DNA of 64,000 nt. Source: JAUVXJ01 sp034411995 (lineage in GTDB: Bacteria; Chloroflexota; Anaerolineae; UBA7937; B3-Chlor). Within the stretch, counting starts at the first letter, position 1. Each line of letters opens with the position of its first letter. This document shows, piece after piece, positions 51,413 to 59,613 of the stretch. The stretch covers positions 62,001 through 126,000 of the forward strand of contig DAOUME010000011.1 in NCBI GenBank assembly GCA_034411995.1, read 5' to 3'. Under the pieces are notes generated by a model that saw nothing but the letters and a program-made list of their open reading frames with translations, was not told the DNA's origin and made no database searches. Position numbers and translations under genes: made by a program.

Positions 51413-52888
51413 ATGATACGTCCCCATCTCGAGTTCCTGTCGCAAGAAACGGTTGATCGTGCCCTCGACGAGGCGTACGAGTTACTCATGGACCCCGGTG
51501 TGCGCATCCACTACGATGAGGCCCTGGAGCTTCTCGGAGATGCCGGCGCCGACGTGGACCTGGAGTCCCGGGTGGCCAGGATCCCCCGTTCGTTGGCCGA
51601 GAGGGCGGTAGAGACGGCACCCAGTTCCTTCCATCTGTACAATCTGGCTGGAGAGGCGGTGGTGCACTACGGCGGCGACGACGTGCACTTCGACCCTGGC
51701 TCTGCGGCCATAGAGATCATCGACTACCAGGCGCGGGAGTCGCGGACGCCAGTCACCTTGGACTGTGAGAACTACGTGAGGGTGGCGGACCAACTTCCCC
51801 AGATCGACGCCGTGGCCACTTCCATCGTGTGCGGAGACGTGCCCAAGAGCATGGGCGACTGGTACCGCCTCTACCTGCTCTTGCTGTATGCCGGCAAGCC
51901 GATCATCACCGGCACCTTCTCCATCGAGAGCTTCTCCATCATGCACGAGTTGCTGGTGGCCGTGGCGGGGAGCGCTGAGGCCCTGGCCGACAAGCCCAGG
52001 GCTGTCTTCGACGCCTGCCCTTCTCCGCCTTTGATGTGGAGCGACATCACTTGCGCCAATCTGATAGATGCTGCCCGCGCGCGCGTGCCCGCGGAGTTGA
52101 TCCCCATGCCCCTCATGGGTGCCACGGGCCCGGCCACGATCATCGGCTCTGCGGTGCAGCACGCTGCTGAGGCCCTCAGCGGCCTGACCATCCACCAGTT
52201 GGCCAGGGCCGGCAGCCCCATCGTATGGGGTGGCTCTCCCTCTTACTTCGACATGCGCACCGGCGCCCCGCCCATGGGGGCCATGGCCACGATGATGCTG
52301 GACTGCACGTATGCTCAGATCGGCAAGAGGATCAAACCGGGCGGTCTGCCCACTCACGCCTACCTGGGCATGAGCGACACCAAGATCGTCGATGCCCAGA
52401 CGGGGCTGGAATCGGCCTCCGGGGCTATCCTGGGCGCACTGGCAGGCATCAACATGATGTCAGGTCCGGGCATGATGGACTTCGAGAGCTGTTTCAGCCT
52501 GGAGAAGCTCGTCATCGACGCGGAGATCGTGGGCATGGCCAAGCGCCTGGTACGAGGCGTGGACGATAGCGAGCGGCCGCTGGCGCTGGACGTGATGCGC
52601 GAGGTGGGACACCAGGGTAACTTCCTGGCCACCAAGCATACAGTGCGCCACTACCGCGCCGAGGACTACGTGCCCTCGGAGGTTCTCGACCGGGACTATC
52701 GACAGGGTTGGTTCGACAAGGGCGCTCTGAACGTCAATGATCGCGCTCACCACAGGGTGAGGGAGCTCATCGACTCCTACGAGCCGCTGGAACTGCCCCA
52801 CGACGTCGTGCGCGAGCTTAGGACCATCGCCACGCGGCATGCTAAAGTTGCTGGACTGGACCAGTTGCCAGAGCTGAGCGGTCGCTAA
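51413..52888 (+). CDS. Trimethylamine methyltransferase (MttB) family protein, non-pyrrolysine
   Basis: A 491-residue MttB-family protein beginning HLEFLSQETVDRALDEAYELL. It contains the family blocks LVRVAD-like YVRVADQLPQIDAV, MPLMGATGPATIIGSAVQHAAEAL and GINMMSGPGMMDFESCFSLE. It reads through without any TAG, so it belongs to the non-pyrrolysine branch, which includes glycine betaine and other quaternary-amine methyltransferases that hand methyl groups to a corrinoid protein. No corrinoid-protein or MtgA-type gene is adjacent, so the pathway is incomplete here. It has its own strong promoter and ribosome-binding site. Confidence 0.9.
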   Translation: MIRPHLEFLSQETVDRALDEAYELLMDPGVRIHYDEALELLGDAGADVDLESRVARIPRSLAERAVETAPSSFHLYNLAGEAVVHYGGDDVHFDPGSAAIEIIDYQARESRTPVTLDCENYVRVADQLPQIDAVATSIVCGDVPKSMGDWYRLYLLLLYAGKPIITGTFSIESFSIMHELLVAVAGSAEALADKPRAVFDACPSPPLMWSDITCANLIDAARARVPAELIPMPLMGATGPATIIGSAVQHAAEALSGLTIHQLARAGSPIVWGGSPSYFDMRTGAPPMGAMATMMLDCTYAQIGKRIKPGGLPTHAYLGMSDTKIVDAQTGLESASGAILGALAGINMMSGPGMMDFESCFSLEKLVIDAEIVGMAKRLVRGVDDSERPLALDVMREVGHQGNFLATKHTVRHYRAEDYVPSEVLDRDYRQGWFDKGALNVNDRAHHRVRELIDSYEPLELPHDVVRELRTIATRHAKVAGLDQLPELSGR

Positions 52889-53147
52889 CCGGCTGAGTTC
52901 GGGGGTTAGTCCGACCCGACCAACCCCTCTCATGCCAGCCGCGAGTATGGCCTGGACTGGTGGTCGCCATCTTCCTCCTGGGCGTCCTTCTTGCACCCGT
53001 GCCGCGGGGTGCGCCGCAAGACGGGGCTCACCGTGTACGGTCGGCTCCAGCGGCATTGACAGCACGCCTCGAGCTCACTATGATCTGGGTGCAACGCGTG
53101 GTGCGCGCGCAGGAGACTCTGGGTGGGAGAACGGAGGAGCAGCAGGC

Positions 53148-53669
53148 GTGGTCATCTATACCATTGGCCACAGCAACGTAGAGCCTCGTGAGATAGTCGA
53201 GGTGCTGACGTCGTACGGAGTGGAGGCGGTTCTGGACGTGAGAAGCTCTCCCTATAGCAGATACGCCCCCCAGTTCAATCGAGAGACACTGGCAGAGGAG
53301 CTGGGGCTGGCCGGGATACAGTACGTCTACGGGGGCAACTACCTGGGTGGCAGGCCCAAGGATCCGGGTTGCTACGACCCGAACGATGAAGAGAGGGTCC
53401 TGTACGACGAAGTGGAGAAGAAGGACTGGTACCTCAAAGGGATTGAAGGGTTGATCCAACTGGCGAACGAGAAATGGACGGCAGTGATGTGTGCCGAGGA
53501 GGACCCGAGCCAGTGCCATCGACACCTTCTCATCGCACAGAGTCTTCTGGACCGCGGCGTGGAGGTGCAGCACATCAGGCACAAAGGTGGCCAGACGTGG
53601 AAGGAGCAGGCTCGGAGGACGCTGGACCGGGAGGACCGACAACTGGGGTTCGGTGATCAGTGGACATGA
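53148..53669 (+). CDS. DUF488 protein, first of two
   Basis: A 173-residue DUF488 protein: IYTIGHSNVEPREIVEVL at the N-terminus and VEAVLDVRSSPYSRYAPQFN, then MCAEEDPSQCHRHLL, which are the family's diagnostic blocks (TIGHS, DVR, CxE-x3-CHR). GTG 53148 is chosen; GGAGGAG lies upstream. The stop overlaps the next gene. The chemistry of DUF488 is not established; it resembles nucleotide-processing enzymes. Confidence 0.88.
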   Translation: MVIYTIGHSNVEPREIVEVLTSYGVEAVLDVRSSPYSRYAPQFNRETLAEELGLAGIQYVYGGNYLGGRPKDPGCYDPNDEERVLYDEVEKKDWYLKGIEGLIQLANEKWTAVMCAEEDPSQCHRHLLIAQSLLDRGVEVQHIRHKGGQTWKEQARRTLDREDRQLGFGDQWT

Positions 53670-54106
53670 AGATCTACACCATAGGGTACACCAAGAAGTC
53701 CGCTGCTGAGTTCTTCGGCCTGCTGGAGAGGCACGGCGTGGAGCGGGTAGTGGACGTGCGCCTGAAGAACACCTCGCAACTGGCTGGCTTCACCAAGAAA
53801 GACGATCTTGAGTATTTTCTGCGGCGTTTGCTCGGCATTGAGTATTGCCATTTGGATTTCCTCGCTCCTACGGCTGAGCTGATGAAGACCTATCGTGACT
53901 CCGGGCAGGATTGGGAGCTCTACGTGGACGGATTCTCGAAGTTGTTGGAGGAAAGAGATGTCCTGAACAGGCTGGAAAGAGGGTTTTTCTCTGAGAAGCA
54001 GTGCTGCTTGCTGTGCAGCGAGCCCGACGCTGAACACTGCCACCGAAGACTCATAGCCGAGCATTTGCAGGAGGCTTGGCCGGACGTAGAGGTAGTGCAT
54101 CTGTAG
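53666..54106 (+). CDS. DUF488 protein, second of two
   Basis: A 146-residue paralogue: IYTIGYTKKSAAEFFGLL, VERVVDVRLKNTSQLAGF, CCLLCSEPDAEHCHRRLIAEHL. It is from a different DUF488 branch than its neighbour (TIGYT, DVRLKN, CHRR). ATG 53666 overlaps the preceding stop by 4 nt; a GTG at 53660 is also in frame. The pair suggests two subunits or specialised copies acting together. Confidence 0.88.
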   Translation: MKIYTIGYTKKSAAEFFGLLERHGVERVVDVRLKNTSQLAGFTKKDDLEYFLRRLLGIEYCHLDFLAPTAELMKTYRDSGQDWELYVDGFSKLLEERDVLNRLERGFFSEKQCCLLCSEPDAEHCHRRLIAEHLQEAWPDVEVVHL

Positions 54107-54206
54107 GACTTGCTCGTGATCTCGCCTGCGTCGCTTCGCTCAGTACTTGGACCTGGTTCGGTCTGTGCGAAGGCAGAGCTGCTCTACCGCCAAGGAGGTA
54201 GTGGCG

Positions 54207-54969
54207 ATGGCGCGCGAGATGATCGTGACCGACGTGACGAGGATGCGAGCTCCCCGGGTGTGTGGCCGGCTACTTCTCAGACGATGGAGGGCCGGTACGG
54301 CCAGTGATCCCCTATGGGCAAGGCGACGCGCTGACTGAGGAGTTCCTGTGGAAGGACGAGCAGTTGATCGTGCAGCCCTTCGCGGAAGTGCGGCTGGCGT
54401 TCGGCGCCCCGGTCTCTGACCCCCCTCATACGGAGGATTGGGAGATCGACCCTCGAGTAAGCCCACAGTTGCTGCGGGTTCTGCCCCTGAAAGAACGGAA
54501 AGACTTCCTCACCGCTCACCTGGACCCATCGGTAAACTCAATCTTCGGAGCGCAAGTGCAGGATGAACGATACATCTGCAAGGGAGATGGTGATCGATCA
54601 CTGGGGACTGTCCTGGCCAAAGAGGTCTTGCAAGTCACCTACGGACAGAAGCGCTACGAGGGTGAGAAGGCCAAATGGGAGCACCGTATCTCGTTCGAGG
54701 ACGAGGCTGGTGCCCGGTTCGACCTGGCGATCACAGATCTCACCTTCAGGACCGGCTGCGAACAGCTGAGGGAAGCCAAGGGGTGGAGTCCGCGAGCGAT
54801 CGCTGACTGGTTCACAGAGTTCCTGGCTTCTCCAAAACGTACCGTGTATTTGCGCATTGGGTTGGCACGAGGCTGGGAAAAGTATCCAGACCGCTGCTAC
54901 CTTCAGGTGACTGGAGTGTACAGCTTTCCGGACTATCTCGGAGGCAAGACGCTGGCTGACTTCAGGTGA
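54207..54969 (+). pseudogene. Frameshifted gene resembling dual-OB DUF488 partners
   Basis: ATG 54207, preceded by AAGGAGG, opens REMIVTDVTRMRAPRVC, which is continued in another frame by VAGYFSDDGGPVRPVIPYG and about 230 more residues to 54969. Adding TG in the GTGTGTGG at 54258-54265 joins both parts into one 254-residue protein, so this looks like a 2-nt loss in a short TG repeat. The downstream part includes RGWEKYPDRCYLQVTGVYSFPDY near the end. Its layout and location after DUF488 genes resemble proteins annotated as dual OB-containing domain proteins; I recall this from annotations and cannot verify it here. A 100-nt gap follows the second DUF488 gene. Confidence 0.65.
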
Positions 54970-55128
54970 TTCGGGTGCCTGGGCATCGTGTCTTCGCGAG
55001 CGGTCGTTGGAGTGGCGTGCCGGCTGTGATCACCTCGTGACGTCCGCTTCAGGGGCTGCGGTAGTGGTGCTCAGTGTCCCGTGCTATCCGCCACGGGTGC
55101 TTGATGATCGTTTGTATGGAGAAGGCGC

Positions 55129-56397
55129 TTGCAGGCACAGGAAGATCATGTAGCCCAGCAACCAGACGAGATCGGGAGAGGGTATCTCAGCCTTGCACTT
55201 CATGTGGATCGTCACTTCGAGGGGCTGGTGGATGCGTACTTTGGCCCGCCGGAACTCAAATCCCAGGTAGAAGCCGGAGACCCACGCCCTCTCGACGCCC
55301 TGGCCTCTGACGCCCGGCGGTTACAGCAGGCCATCGAGGCCAGTGACTATGATCCTCAGCGCAAGGAGTACCTGACCCTACAGACCAGGGCCATGCAGGC
55401 CATCATCAGCAAGCTCTCGGGCGATGTACTCCCTATCGAGGAAGAGGTGGCGCAATACTTCGACATCGTGCCAGAGATGGTGGACGAGTCGGTCTTCGAG
55501 GACTTCCGAGCGCAGATGGATTCCCTGTTGCCCGGGAAGGGTGCTCTGGCCGAGCGTGTCCTGAACTGGGACAGAAGATCAAGACTGCGGGGTGATCGCA
55601 TTCTTCCCGTGTGCGAGCGCGTCGTCGAGGAGGCACGAACCAGGACACGGGCCCTCTTCGACCTGCCGCTAGACGAGGAGGTTTCCCTCAGCCTGGTGCA
55701 GAACAAACCGTGGCAGGCGTATAACTGGTACCTCGGGCAAGGTCGATCTCAGATCGACCTGAACTGCGACCTGGGAATACGAATCGAGGACGTGGTCACG
55801 GGCATTCCTCACGAGACCTACCCTGGTCACCACACGGAGCTGGCGATCAAAGAGTGCCTCCTGTGGCGGGGGGAGGGGCGCGTGGAGCACTCCCTTCTGG
55901 TGACAGGTCCGCAGGCGGTCGTGGCGGAGGGGCTGGCCGTGTGGGCCTGGGAGGTCATCTTCGAGGGCGGTGGACTGGCGGATTTCCTCCGTGGAGAACT
56001 CTATCCCCTGGCGGGTCTCCCGACGGAAGATGTGGAGCGGGATGTCGGTGTCATGCGGACCAACGAGAGCGTGCTTGGCGTGGTGGACGGCAACGCTGCG
56101 CTGATGCTCCATCGGGATGGTCGGACCGCTGAAGAAGTCCAGCGGTATCTAATGTATTTCGGCCTTTTCACCCCCCAACGTGCGGCCAAGGCCCTGGAGT
56201 TCATGGTCGATCCCCTCTGGCGGGCCTACACCTTCAATTATGCGGCGGGGAGGAAGTTGCTGGCCCCGCTCCCCAGCGGTCCTGACCGTTTGGAGAACGT
56301 GGCACGTCTGCTCAGCGAACCCTTCACGCCGACCCAGGTGCGGCGGTGGGTGGTCGAACGGGGTGCGGGCGGACGAGGTGAAGGGGATCGTCGCTGA
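55129..56397 (+). CDS. DUF885-family protein (putative zinc peptidase)
   Basis: A 422-residue protein with the DUF885 zinc motif in GIPHETYPGHHTELAIKE (H228-E-x3-GHH) and an acidic partner in VAEGLAVWAWEVI. DUF885 proteins are related to M3/M32-type metallopeptidases. No signal peptide is seen. The start is a TTG at 55129, which is uncertain because no good Shine-Dalgarno precedes it. It is separated by about 160 nt from the upstream cassette and by a repeat from the next gene. Confidence 0.8.
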   Translation: MQAQEDHVAQQPDEIGRGYLSLALHVDRHFEGLVDAYFGPPELKSQVEAGDPRPLDALASDARRLQQAIEASDYDPQRKEYLTLQTRAMQAIISKLSGDVLPIEEEVAQYFDIVPEMVDESVFEDFRAQMDSLLPGKGALAERVLNWDRRSRLRGDRILPVCERVVEEARTRTRALFDLPLDEEVSLSLVQNKPWQAYNWYLGQGRSQIDLNCDLGIRIEDVVTGIPHETYPGHHTELAIKECLLWRGEGRVEHSLLVTGPQAVVAEGLAVWAWEVIFEGGGLADFLRGELYPLAGLPTEDVERDVGVMRTNESVLGVVDGNAALMLHRDGRTAEEVQRYLMYFGLFTPQRAAKALEFMVDPLWRAYTFNYAAGRKLLAPLPSGPDRLENVARLLSEPFTPTQVRRWVVERGAGGRGEGDRR

Positions 56398-56500
56398 GAG
56401 GCTTTCGGTCTCTGGTGTGCCCTTTCCGCCTGCCGGCCGGCCCGTCAGGGTAAGGTGTCGCGTTCGGAGCGGGGAGTAGGCCGGTGTAGAGTGTGCAGGC

Positions 56501-56761
56501 GTGCTGAGTCACACTTTTCGATGCGCGACCTCGCTTCGCTCCATCGCTACCCCCTTCGTGCCTGCTCAGGGCGGGGCTCAGGATGCTTGCGTGCCGGAGG
56601 CCCCATGGAGACGAAGGCACAGCAACCGAGCATGCTGAGCCATGTCCTGAGGTTCGCGAAGGATAGGCCGAAGGCCGTATCGAAGCATGCGGCTAGGCGA
56701 GTCGAGAAGGATGGGCAGTGAGGGAAGCGGAATCGCATCCTTCGAACGCTACTTAGGATGC
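56501..56761. repeat. Dispersed intergenic repeat, copy B
   Basis: Contains GTGCTGAG at 56501, CATGCTGAG at 56631, the 21-nt block at 56672-56692 identical to 3415-3435, and a GCATCCTTCGA...TTAGGATGC end. It fills most of the gap 56398-56799. Copy A is at 3387-3514. Confidence 0.75.
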
Positions 56762-56799
56762 CCCCTCGTGGCGAAGGCGCCGATGCGACACGGACTACC

Positions 56800-57435
56800 A
56801 TGAAAGAGTGGAACGAGATCTGGAAGACGGAAGCGGGAAGGGAGGCATGGCTCACACCTGATCCCTTCGTCGTCTCGCTGATGCCCAGGTTCAAGGAAGA
56901 AGGTCTCAAGAGCATCCTTGATCTGGGCTTCGGGCTGGGCCGGCATGCCATGCTTCTGGCCAGGGAAGGGTTCGACGTCCACGGGCTCGAGTCGAGCCCG
57001 GTAGGCCTGGGGTTCGCCGTCGACTGGGCAGGACACGAGGGCGTGGCTATCGGTCTCAGTCTGGGTGACATGAGCCGCCTTCCCTATAGCGGAGACTCCT
57101 TCGATCTGGTCCTGGCCTGGAACGTGATCTACCACGGCACGGTCGACTACATCCGGAGCACCATAGGCGAGATAGAGAGGTGTCTGCGCCCGGGAGGTTA
57201 CCTGGTCTGCACGCTGATCTCGACCAAGAACGACCAGTGTGGCTTGGGAGAGGAGATCGAGGAGGGCACCTAGGTTGTCCCTGGCCACCGTGAGAAGAGC
57301 CATCCTCATCACTATTTCACCAGGCAGGAGGTCGAACGCTTTCTCGGCAGGTTTGCTTTGCGGGAGTGCGAGGACGTCAGGAGCGGCCGCACGGGAAGCT
57401 ACGACTGGCAGATTCTAGCCAGGCTGGTGGAGTAG
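56800..57435 (+). pseudogene. SAM methyltransferase interrupted by an in-frame TAG
   Basis: ATG 56800 starts KEWNEIWKTEAGREAWLTPD and a class I methyltransferase: ILDLGFGLGRHAMLLA (motif I), FDVHGLESSP, and LRPGGYLVCTLIST. A TAG at 57271-57273 stops it at 157 residues. In the same frame, however, the sequence continues VVPGHREKSHPHHYFTRQEV and about 35 further well-formed residues to a TAG at 57433-57435, as in full-length relatives of about 210 residues. A single base change (for instance TAC to TAG) is the simplest explanation. Read-through is possible but unproven. Confidence 0.75.
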
Positions 57436-57593
57436 TATCTGAACAAGAGACAGGCGACGTGAGAAAGTGGCCATCTCATGCTGTGACGGTAGGGCAGTTG
57501 ACGGGGTTGGACTTGCCTCCGGGGGTATGGTACGATGCTGGGCGCGGCGATGGGGATGGGAGGCATCCGAGCGCGGCGCGTTTCGTGCGCGAG

Positions 57594-57625
57594 AAGGAGG
57601 AGGTAGTGAAAGGAGGAGGTAGTGA
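57594..57625 (+). repeat. Perfect 16-bp tandem duplication over a ribosome-binding site and start codon
   Basis: AAGGAGGAGGTAGTGA occurs at 57594-57609 and again at 57610-57625. Each copy holds a strong Shine-Dalgarno and a GTG. The second GTG (57622) opens the lipoprotein frame; the first (57606) is out of frame. Confidence 0.9.
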
Positions 57626-58038
57626 GAAGACAGTTGTTGAACACAGTCGGTCTCCTGGCCGTGGTGGCCGGCTTGCTTCTTGCTGGCTGCGCCGAGGTTG
57701 GCCAGGAGCGCACCGAAGCAGAGCAGGTGGAATTGGGCAGCGCCGAGTCCGCAAGAGTGCAGATCGAGATGGGTGCGGGGGTGCTGGTCATCGGTGGAGG
57801 GCAAGGGACCTGATGGAGGGGGAGTTCACCTACAGCCACGAGAGCTGGAAACCGGTGGATGGAGTACGAAGTGCGCGGCAGCGAGGGGTTGTTGACCGTC
57901 CAGCAGCCGTCCGACCTGGAGACTATCGACTTTCCCAACGTCAGGTACGAATGGGACCTGCGCTTCAACAGTGAGGTTCCCCTGGAGATGACGATCAACA
58001 TGGGCGTGGGCGGCGTGGAGCTGAATCTCCCCCAATAG
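57622..58038 (+). pseudogene. Lipoprotein gene with two compensating frameshifts (LiaF/toast-rack-like)
   Basis: GTG 57622 begins a lipoprotein signal (RRQLLNTVGLLAVVAGLLLAGC, lipobox LAGC) and continues SAESARVQIEMGAGVLVIGGG. The frame then ends at 57813. A missing G near 57800 and an extra G near 57858 would restore one protein through DLMEGEFTYSHESWKP and then MEYEVRGSEGLLTVQQPSD to the stop at 58036-58038, of about 139 residues. The pattern of beta-strand repeats with G-x-G-G (NMGVGGVELNLPQ) resembles the toast-rack domain of LiaF-like proteins at 61709-62521. Two separate indels in so short a gene are unusual. Confidence 0.65.
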
Positions 58039-58153
58039 TCTCCACTGCTGCCTGCGTATGCGAGTCAGGAACAGCGGCCGCTGAAGGCGTGCCGTGCCTC
58101 TCTCATTCTCGGCCCAGGAGCGCGGGCGGCGCCCTCGGGCCAGCGGGCGTTTC

Positions 58154-58182
58154 TTGACCTTTCGTCACCTTTACTCTATACT
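58154..58182 (+). promoter_or_regulatory. Promoter of argGH
   Basis: TTGACC, 17-nt spacer, TATACT. The leader to argG is about 155 nt and contains GGCGACG/CGTCGCC stem sequence around 58276-58324, without a T-run. The gene-free stretch 58039-58344 holds no other feature. Confidence 0.7.
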
Positions 58183-58344
58183 ATGCGGCAATATCAGGCG
58201 GCCAGGGGCTGCCTGGTATCGCGGAGATGATTCCAGACTCGAGGGGAACTCAGATGCTGAGCCAGTATCCAGGAAGGCGACGACGGTGCGGTGCCGCGCT
58301 TGTCAGATGCTTGACTCCGTCGCCAACAGACAAACACTTCAGAG

Positions 58345-59613
58345 GTGAAGAAGGTGGAAAAGAAGCTGGTTCTGGCTTACAGCGGAGGTCTGGACACCTC
58401 CGTGCTACTCAAATGGCTCCTTAACGAAGGATACGAAGTCGTCTGCTTCGTCGGCAACGTCGGGCAACAGGATGACTTCGAAGCGGTTGAGAAGAAGGCC
58501 CTGAAGACGGGAGCCTCCAGGGTCTACGTGGAAGACTTGCGGGAGGAGTTCGTCACCGACTACATCTTCCCTGCCCTCGGTGGCAACGCCATCTACGAAG
58601 GTCGCTACCTGCTGGGAACCTCGCTGGCCAGGCCCCTCCTGGCCAAGGCGCAGATCGAGATCGCCGACAAGGAAGGTGCGGAGTACGTGGCCCATGGCTC
58701 CACGGGCAAGGGCAACGACCAGGTGCGGTTCGAGCTCGCCTACTACGCCCTCAATCCTGAGATCAAAGTCGTCTCCCCGTGGAAAGACCCCCATTTCCTG
58801 TCCCAGTTTACAGGCCGCAGCGATCTGCTGGAATACGCCCGCCAGTGGCAGATCCCCGTCACCGCCACCGCGAAGAAGCCTTACAGCGAAGACGACAACC
58901 TGATGCACATCAGTCACGAAGCAGGCGTGCTGGAGGACCCGCTGTACAGGCCGGAGGAGAACGTCTTCAACAGGAGCACGTCCCCCACGGACGCTCCGGA
59001 CGAGGAGACGATCGTGGAGATCCATTTCCGGGACGGCACGCCCGTGGCGGTGATCAACGAGCACGACGGTACCACCAAGACCAACCCCCTGGAGCTGTTC
59101 CTGTATCTCAACGAGCTGGGCAGCAAGAACGGCATCGGGCGGGTGGACATGGTGGAAAACCGCTTCATCGGCATCAAGTCCAGGGGTGTCTACGAAACCC
59201 CCGGGGCGACCATCCTCTGGGCAGCGCACCGGGACCTGGAGGGCATCGCCATGGACAAAGAGGTGATGCACCTCAGGGATATGCTCATCCCCAAGTTCTC
59301 GGAGTTGATCTACAACGGTTTCTGGTTCTCTCCAGAGATGGACTTCTTGATGAGCGCTTTCAACAAGAGCCAGGAAGCCATCGATGGCAAGGTGGTGGTC
59401 TCCCTGTACAAAGGCAACGTGACCGTCATCGGTCGAGAGTCTCCCACCTCGCTGTACGATCAGGACCTGTCCAGCATGGAGGTGGAGGGCGGTTTCGACG
59501 CCACCGACTCCCTGGGGTTCATCCACATCAATGCCATCAGACTCAAGGCTCATAACATCGTCCTGAGACAGAGAAGGCCCTATGACTGGCGAAAGAACAG
59601 AGGACGGCACTAG
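58345..59613 (+). CDS. argG: Argininosuccinate synthase
   Basis: The enzyme joins citrulline and aspartate using ATP. The 422-residue chain has the ATP P-loop LAYSGGLDTS (residues 10-19), VAHGSTGKGNDQVRFE and the LMHISHEAGVLEDP substrate block; length and order fit. GTG 58345 and GTG 58354 are both possible starts; the second has AGGTGA 6 nt away. It overlaps argH by 32 nt, so the two are translationally coupled. A long antisense frame is a shadow. Confidence 0.95.
   Translation: MKKVEKKLVLAYSGGLDTSVLLKWLLNEGYEVVCFVGNVGQQDDFEAVEKKALKTGASRVYVEDLREEFVTDYIFPALGGNAIYEGRYLLGTSLARPLLAKAQIEIADKEGAEYVAHGSTGKGNDQVRFELAYYALNPEIKVVSPWKDPHFLSQFTGRSDLLEYARQWQIPVTATAKKPYSEDDNLMHISHEAGVLEDPLYRPEENVFNRSTSPTDAPDEETIVEIHFRDGTPVAVINEHDGTTKTNPLELFLYLNELGSKNGIGRVDMVENRFIGIKSRGVYETPGATILWAAHRDLEGIAMDKEVMHLRDMLIPKFSELIYNGFWFSPEMDFLMSAFNKSQEAIDGKVVVSLYKGNVTVIGRESPTSLYDQDLSSMEVEGGFDATDSLGFIHINAIRLKAHNIVLRQRRPYDWRKNRGRH

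Noticed and set aside
57271..57273. Pyrrolysine at the internal TAG.
   Set aside because: The protein is not a known pyrrolysine family, the MttB homologue in this window has no amber codon, and no pylT is visible. Nonsense mutation is simpler.
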